A stretch of 37,885 nucleotides of DNA, from positions 1 through 37,885 of the forward strand of contig NZ_FOYO01000001.1 of the NCBI RefSeq assembly GCF_900111945.1, in the 5' to 3' direction. A model generated the notes under the pieces. It ran no database searches, was not told the DNA's origin, and saw only the letters and a list, made by a program, of their open reading frames with translations. Shown in pieces: positions 35,500 through 37,885 of this stretch. Numbering within the stretch: position 1 is the stretch's first letter; each line of letters opens with the position of its first letter. Source of the DNA: Litoreibacter janthinus (GTDB lineage Bacteria > Pseudomonadota > Alphaproteobacteria > Rhodobacterales > Rhodobacteraceae). The translations under genes were made by a program, and so were the position numbers.

Positions 35500-36450
35500 A
35501 TGACCAAGCCCCCCCTCACACTCTACCTCGCGGCACCACGCGGTTTTTGCGCAGGCGTCGACCGCGCAATCAAGATCGTTGAGATGGCATTGGAAAAATG
35601 GGGAGCGCCCGTCTACGTCCGCCACGAGATCGTGCACAACAAATACGTCGTCGACGCATTGCGCGATCAAGGCGCTGTATTTGTCGAAGAATTGGAAGAG
35701 TGCCCGGACGACCGCCCCGTAATTTTCTCTGCGCACGGCGTCCCGAAAGCCGTACCAGCCGCCGCTGCGAAGCGCGAAATGATCTATGTCGACGCCACCT
35801 GCCCCTTGGTGTCCAAGGTCCATATCGAGGCGGAACGACATTACGCCAACGGGTTGCAGATGGTGATGATTGGACACGCCGGCCACCCAGAAACGGTCGG
35901 CACAATGGGTCAGCTTCCTGATGGGGAGGTGATTTTGGTCGAGACCGCCGAAGACGTCGCGACGATCACGCCCCGCGATCCAAACAAGCTGGCTTTCATC
36001 ACCCAAACGACACTGTCCGTCGATGACACCGCAGATGTCGTCGCAGCGCTCCAAACCCGCTTCCCGGCCATTATCGGGCCACACAAGGAAGACATCTGTT
36101 ATGCCACCACCAACCGCCAAGAGGCGGTGAAGGCGATGGCCACCATGACCAACGCCATGCTTGTGATCGGCGCGCCGAACTCCTCCAACTCCAGACGGCT
36201 GGTGGAGGTCGGGGCCAAAGCGGGCTGCACCTACGCACAACTGGTGCAACGCGCCGCCGACATCGACTGGCGCGCGCTGGACGGCATCGACAGCATCGGC
36301 ATCACAGCAGGTGCCTCCGCGCCGGAAGTGCTGATCAACGAGGTCATCGACGCTTTCAAAGACCGGTACTCGGTGACTGAGGAAATCGTCGAGACCGCCG
36401 TCGAGAACGTCGAATTCAAGGTCCCTCGCGTGCTGCGTGAGCCTGCCTAG
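35500..36450 (+). CDS. ispH: 4-Hydroxy-3-methylbut-2-enyl diphosphate reductase
   Basis: IspH makes IPP and DMAPP in the last step of the MEP isoprenoid pathway and holds a 4Fe-4S cluster. The 316-residue protein has the three cluster cysteines Cys17 (APRGFCAGV), Cys101 (VDATCPLV) and Cys200 ([11 protein letters not shown]). It also has [10 protein letters not shown] and SAHGVP, and the C-terminal [12 protein letters not shown] chose ATG 35500 with AGGAG 9 bases upstream; the longer frame to 35107 runs over the cytochrome gene and is rejected. The stop shares CTAG with the convergent small gene. Confidence 0.97.
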   Translation: MTKPPLTLYLAAPRGFCAGVDRAIKIVEMALEKWGAPVYVRHEIVHNKYVVDALRDQGAVFVEELEECPDDRPVIFSAHGVPKAVPAAAAKREMIYVDATCPLVSKVHIEAERHYANGLQMVMIGHAGHPETVGTMGQLPDGEVILVETAEDVATITPRDPNKLAFITQTTLSVDDTADVVAALQTRFPAIIGPHKEDICYATTNRQEAVKAMATMTNAMLVIGAPNSSNSRRLVEVGAKAGCTYAQLVQRAADIDWRALDGIDSIGITAGASAPEVLINEVIDAFKDRYSVTEEIVETAVENVEFKVPRVLREPA

Positions 36451-36641
36451 CGCTGCAAGGCCAGCGCGGCATAAAGCGCCGTGACGCCCATGTTCACCAT
36501 CTCCTTGTCCGCACCTAGGCAGATCGCGCCATACGCCCCCGCCAGCCCGGCATAGACCGCGCGGTGGCACCACAGGCGGACGGCCATGTCCCGCGTCGCT
36601 TTGCCCATCCGGGCCGTTTTCACTTTTATCCACTCAAACAT
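36447..36641 (-). CDS. Small membrane protein, function unknown
   Basis: The product has 64 residues: an N-terminal amphipathic, basic segment [20 protein letters not shown] followed by a hydrophobic region (about 25-62) that could make one or two helices. I chose ATG 36641 with GAGGA about 9 bases upstream; earlier in-frame starts exist at 36656 and 36722. Its coding status rests on the start site and the sensible membrane pattern, not on a recognised family. It converges with ispH and overlaps its stop by 4 bases. Confidence 0.55.
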   Translation of the reverse strand: MFEWIKVKTARMGKATRDMAVRLWCHRAVYAGLAGAYGAICLGADKEMVNMGVTALYAALALQR

Positions 36642-36679
36642 ATTGCGTATCCTCATACGAAAGGTTGGGTGGGGTCCCC

Positions 36680-36698
36680 GCCGGAGGGCTACTCCGGC
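36680..36698. other. Hairpin in the gap before the HTH-TPR gene
   Basis: GCCGGAG (36680-36686) pairs perfectly with CTCCGGC (36692-36698) around a 5-base loop. It is not followed by T on either strand, so it is probably not a terminator. It lies between two divergent starts (36641 and 36782). Confidence 0.35.
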
Positions 36699-36721
36699 AT
36701 CGCGATGACCTCTTTCTGCCA

Positions 36722-36741
36722 AACGGTCCGCGAACGGTCCG
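36722..36741 (+). promoter_or_regulatory. Direct repeat AACGGTCCG, possible operator
   Basis: The 9-base word AACGGTCCG occurs at 36722-36730 and 36733-36741. The repeats are offset by 11 bases, about one helical turn, so both would face the same side of the DNA. They end 40 bases before the HTH protein start. Such sites are often bound by the XRE-type protein encoded next to them; that link is inferred. Confidence 0.35.
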
Positions 36742-36781
36742 TATCTTTGGGTTGCGAGGCTGTGGTGAATTCGTGGTGGAA

Positions 36782-37885
36782 ATGAGTTTTGGGGCGAAGT
36801 TCGGCTTGCTCGTCAAAGGCAAACGCGAAGCGCGCGGCTGGAGTCTCGCCAATCTGGCACTTGAGGTCTTTGGCGATGACGGCAGCCTTGGCGAAAGCCG
36901 CAAAGGCGATGTGCACAAACTAGAGACTGGCCAAACTGCCAAACCCCGCGCCTCCACCATCAAACGCTACTGCGACGCGCTTGGCATCTCACAAGACGAC
37001 GTGGACACCCTGCGCTCCCCCGACCAGATGCCATCGGTCACCCAGATGCGCCGCCTTCTGGCTGAACGTGACCACCTCAAGGCGGGCAAAACCTTGACCG
37101 AATTACAAGTCATCGGCCTCGCCGAACGGGTGGCCGAAAACATCCCCGATTTCGACGCAGCCCTGCGCGAACTCGACCAAGCCTTGACTGTGGCCGAGGA
37201 TCTCAAGACCCGCAGCCAGCAAACCTCCAACCACGCGGATTTCATCGACAAGGTCTTCGCCGAGGTCCAGCGCCTCAACGACGAGGACAATCCAGACGAG
37301 GCCGCTGCAACCCTCCAGCGCGCCTATGACGAAGGGGCCGCCCAGCAAGCCCGCCTCCTCGACAGCCTCATCGCCCAACACGCCCTGCGCCAAGACGTGG
37401 ACGCCACCCTGAACGCCATCCTCGCCAAACTGCCCATGGACGTGCCGGACCCGTCCAAGCATTTCGACGCCCTACGCGCAATTAGGTATGACTACCGCCA
37501 ACAAGGCCTCACCCACGGCACCCGCTTCCCCAGCCTCATGGCTATCGCCTTGGCCGAAACCTGCAAGGATCGCGCCCAATCCAAGGCAGAAAAAGGCGCC
37601 GCCCTCAACGATCTCGGCATCGCCCTCTCAGAGCTTGGGACGCGGGAGGACAGCCCAGACCGCCTCAACGCCGCCGTCAAAGCCTTTGATTCCGCGCTGG
37701 AGGTCTACACCAAAGACGCCCTGCCGATGGAGTGGGCTACGACACAGAACAATCTCGGCATCGCCCTCCAAGAACTTGGCAAGCGGGAGGACAGCCCGGA
37801 CCGCCTCAACGCCGCCGTAAAAGCCTTTGATTCCGCGCTGGAGGTCCGCACCAAAAACGCGATGCCAAAGGACTGGGCCATGACG
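36782..37885 (+). CDS. XRE-type helix-turn-helix protein with TPR-like repeats (cut by window edge)
   Basis: An open frame of 368 codons runs off the right edge. Residues about 5-75 form an XRE/Cro-like helix-turn-helix, with LVKGKREARGWSLANLALEVFG, then RKGDVHKLETGQ and RASTIKRYCDALGIS; the loop between helices is longer than usual. A helical, probably coiled-coil middle (about 85-270) follows. From residue 274 come tandem 47-residue units of the type LGIALxELGxREDSPDRLNAAVKAFDSALE...WAxTQNN, a TPR-like family. Two units are visible and the next is starting. The C-terminus is missing, so an effector domain cannot be excluded. The ATG at 36782 has only a weak ribosome site; GTG 36773 and 36776 are in frame. 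Confidence 0.8.
   Translation, partial: MSFGAKFGLLVKGKREARGWSLANLALEVFGDDGSLGESRKGDVHKLETGQTAKPRASTIKRYCDALGISQDDVDTLRSPDQMPSVTQMRRLLAERDHLKAGKTLTELQVIGLAERVAENIPDFDAALRELDQALTVAEDLKTRSQQTSNHADFIDKVFAEVQRLNDEDNPDEAAATLQRAYDEGAAQQARLLDSLIAQHALRQDVDATLNAILAKLPMDVPDPSKHFDALRAIRYDYRQQGLTHGTRFPSLMAIALAETCKDRAQSKAEKGAALNDLGIALSELGTREDSPDRLNAAVKAFDSALEVYTKDALPMEWATTQNNLGIALQELGKREDSPDRLNAAVKAFDSALEVRTKNAMPKDWAMT
37611..37885 (+). repeat. Tandem 141-base repeat encoding TPR-like units
   Basis: Two units starting at 37611 and 37752 are offset by exactly 141 bases (47 codons). From about 37642 to 37708 the first unit matches the second with only two differences, both in third codon positions. The second unit continues to the window end. 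Near-identity at synonymous sites points to recent duplication or gene conversion. Confidence 0.85.

Overview
The window is chromosomal DNA from an alphaproteobacterium, most likely a member of the Rhodobacteraceae (Roseobacter group). I infer this from gene content and order. A pckA gene stands divergent to chvI-chvG-hprK-rapZ-EIIAMan-HPr. There is a compact rpoZ-rsh-DUF2062-pdxJ-...-acpS-lepB-rnc-era-DUF1491-recO cluster. An adenosyltransferase-etfB-etfA block lies next to a 3-hydroxybutyryl-CoA dehydrogenase. A long-form methylsuccinyl-CoA dehydrogenase is present, along with several families seen mostly in this group (DUF6473, DUF3859, the HIG1-like twin-transmembrane protein). No database search was possible; all names come from reading motifs and protein lengths.

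Layout. 1-2.97 kb: start of tuf (cut by the window edge), a lipoprotein, an orphan cytochrome P450 and a DUF5661 gene that looks foreign. 3.0-6.9 kb: parC, an SH3-domain protein and a short-chain dehydrogenase. 7.0-11.5 kb: electron-transfer/cobalamin block (HIG1-like protein, PduO-type adenosyltransferase, etfB, etfA with a strong terminator), a DUF6473 gene on the other strand, and hbd. 11.5-17 kb, minus strand: sensory/PTS operon chvI-chvG-hprK-rapZ-EIIAMan-ptsH-acyltransferase. 17.1-19.4 kb: pckA, with a recognisable promoter and a structured leader, coupled to a DUF3859 protein. 19.4-22.5 kb: TauE/SafE exporter, methylsuccinyl-CoA dehydrogenase and a META-domain lipoprotein. 22.4-32.1 kb, minus strand: housekeeping cluster for RNA processing, protein export, vitamin B6, stringent response and folate. 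32.2-36.6 kb: NYN nuclease-like protein, a frame-broken RTX gene, GNAT, cytochrome c, ispH and a small membrane protein. 36.7 kb to the end: an XRE-type helix-turn-helix protein with tandem 47-residue TPR-like repeats, cut by the right edge. This is the most accessory-looking part of the window.

How it fits together. Methylsuccinyl-CoA dehydrogenase passes electrons to ETF. The adenosyltransferase makes the coenzyme B12 that ethylmalonyl-CoA and methylmalonyl-CoA mutases need, and Hbd acts in the C4-acyl-CoA steps. Together these suggest acetate/C2 assimilation by the ethylmalonyl-CoA pathway, with PckA providing gluconeogenesis. The ChvG/ChvI and incomplete-PTS operon is divergent to pckA and may tie carbon status to envelope sensing.

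I found no CRISPR array, insertion sequence, rRNA or tRNA. The best candidates for something undescribed are the truncated HTH-TPR gene with its direct-repeat operator-like site, the LysE/secreted-protein pair inserted into the pdxJ-acpS operon, and the HIG1-like gene coupled to the adenosyltransferase/ETF block.
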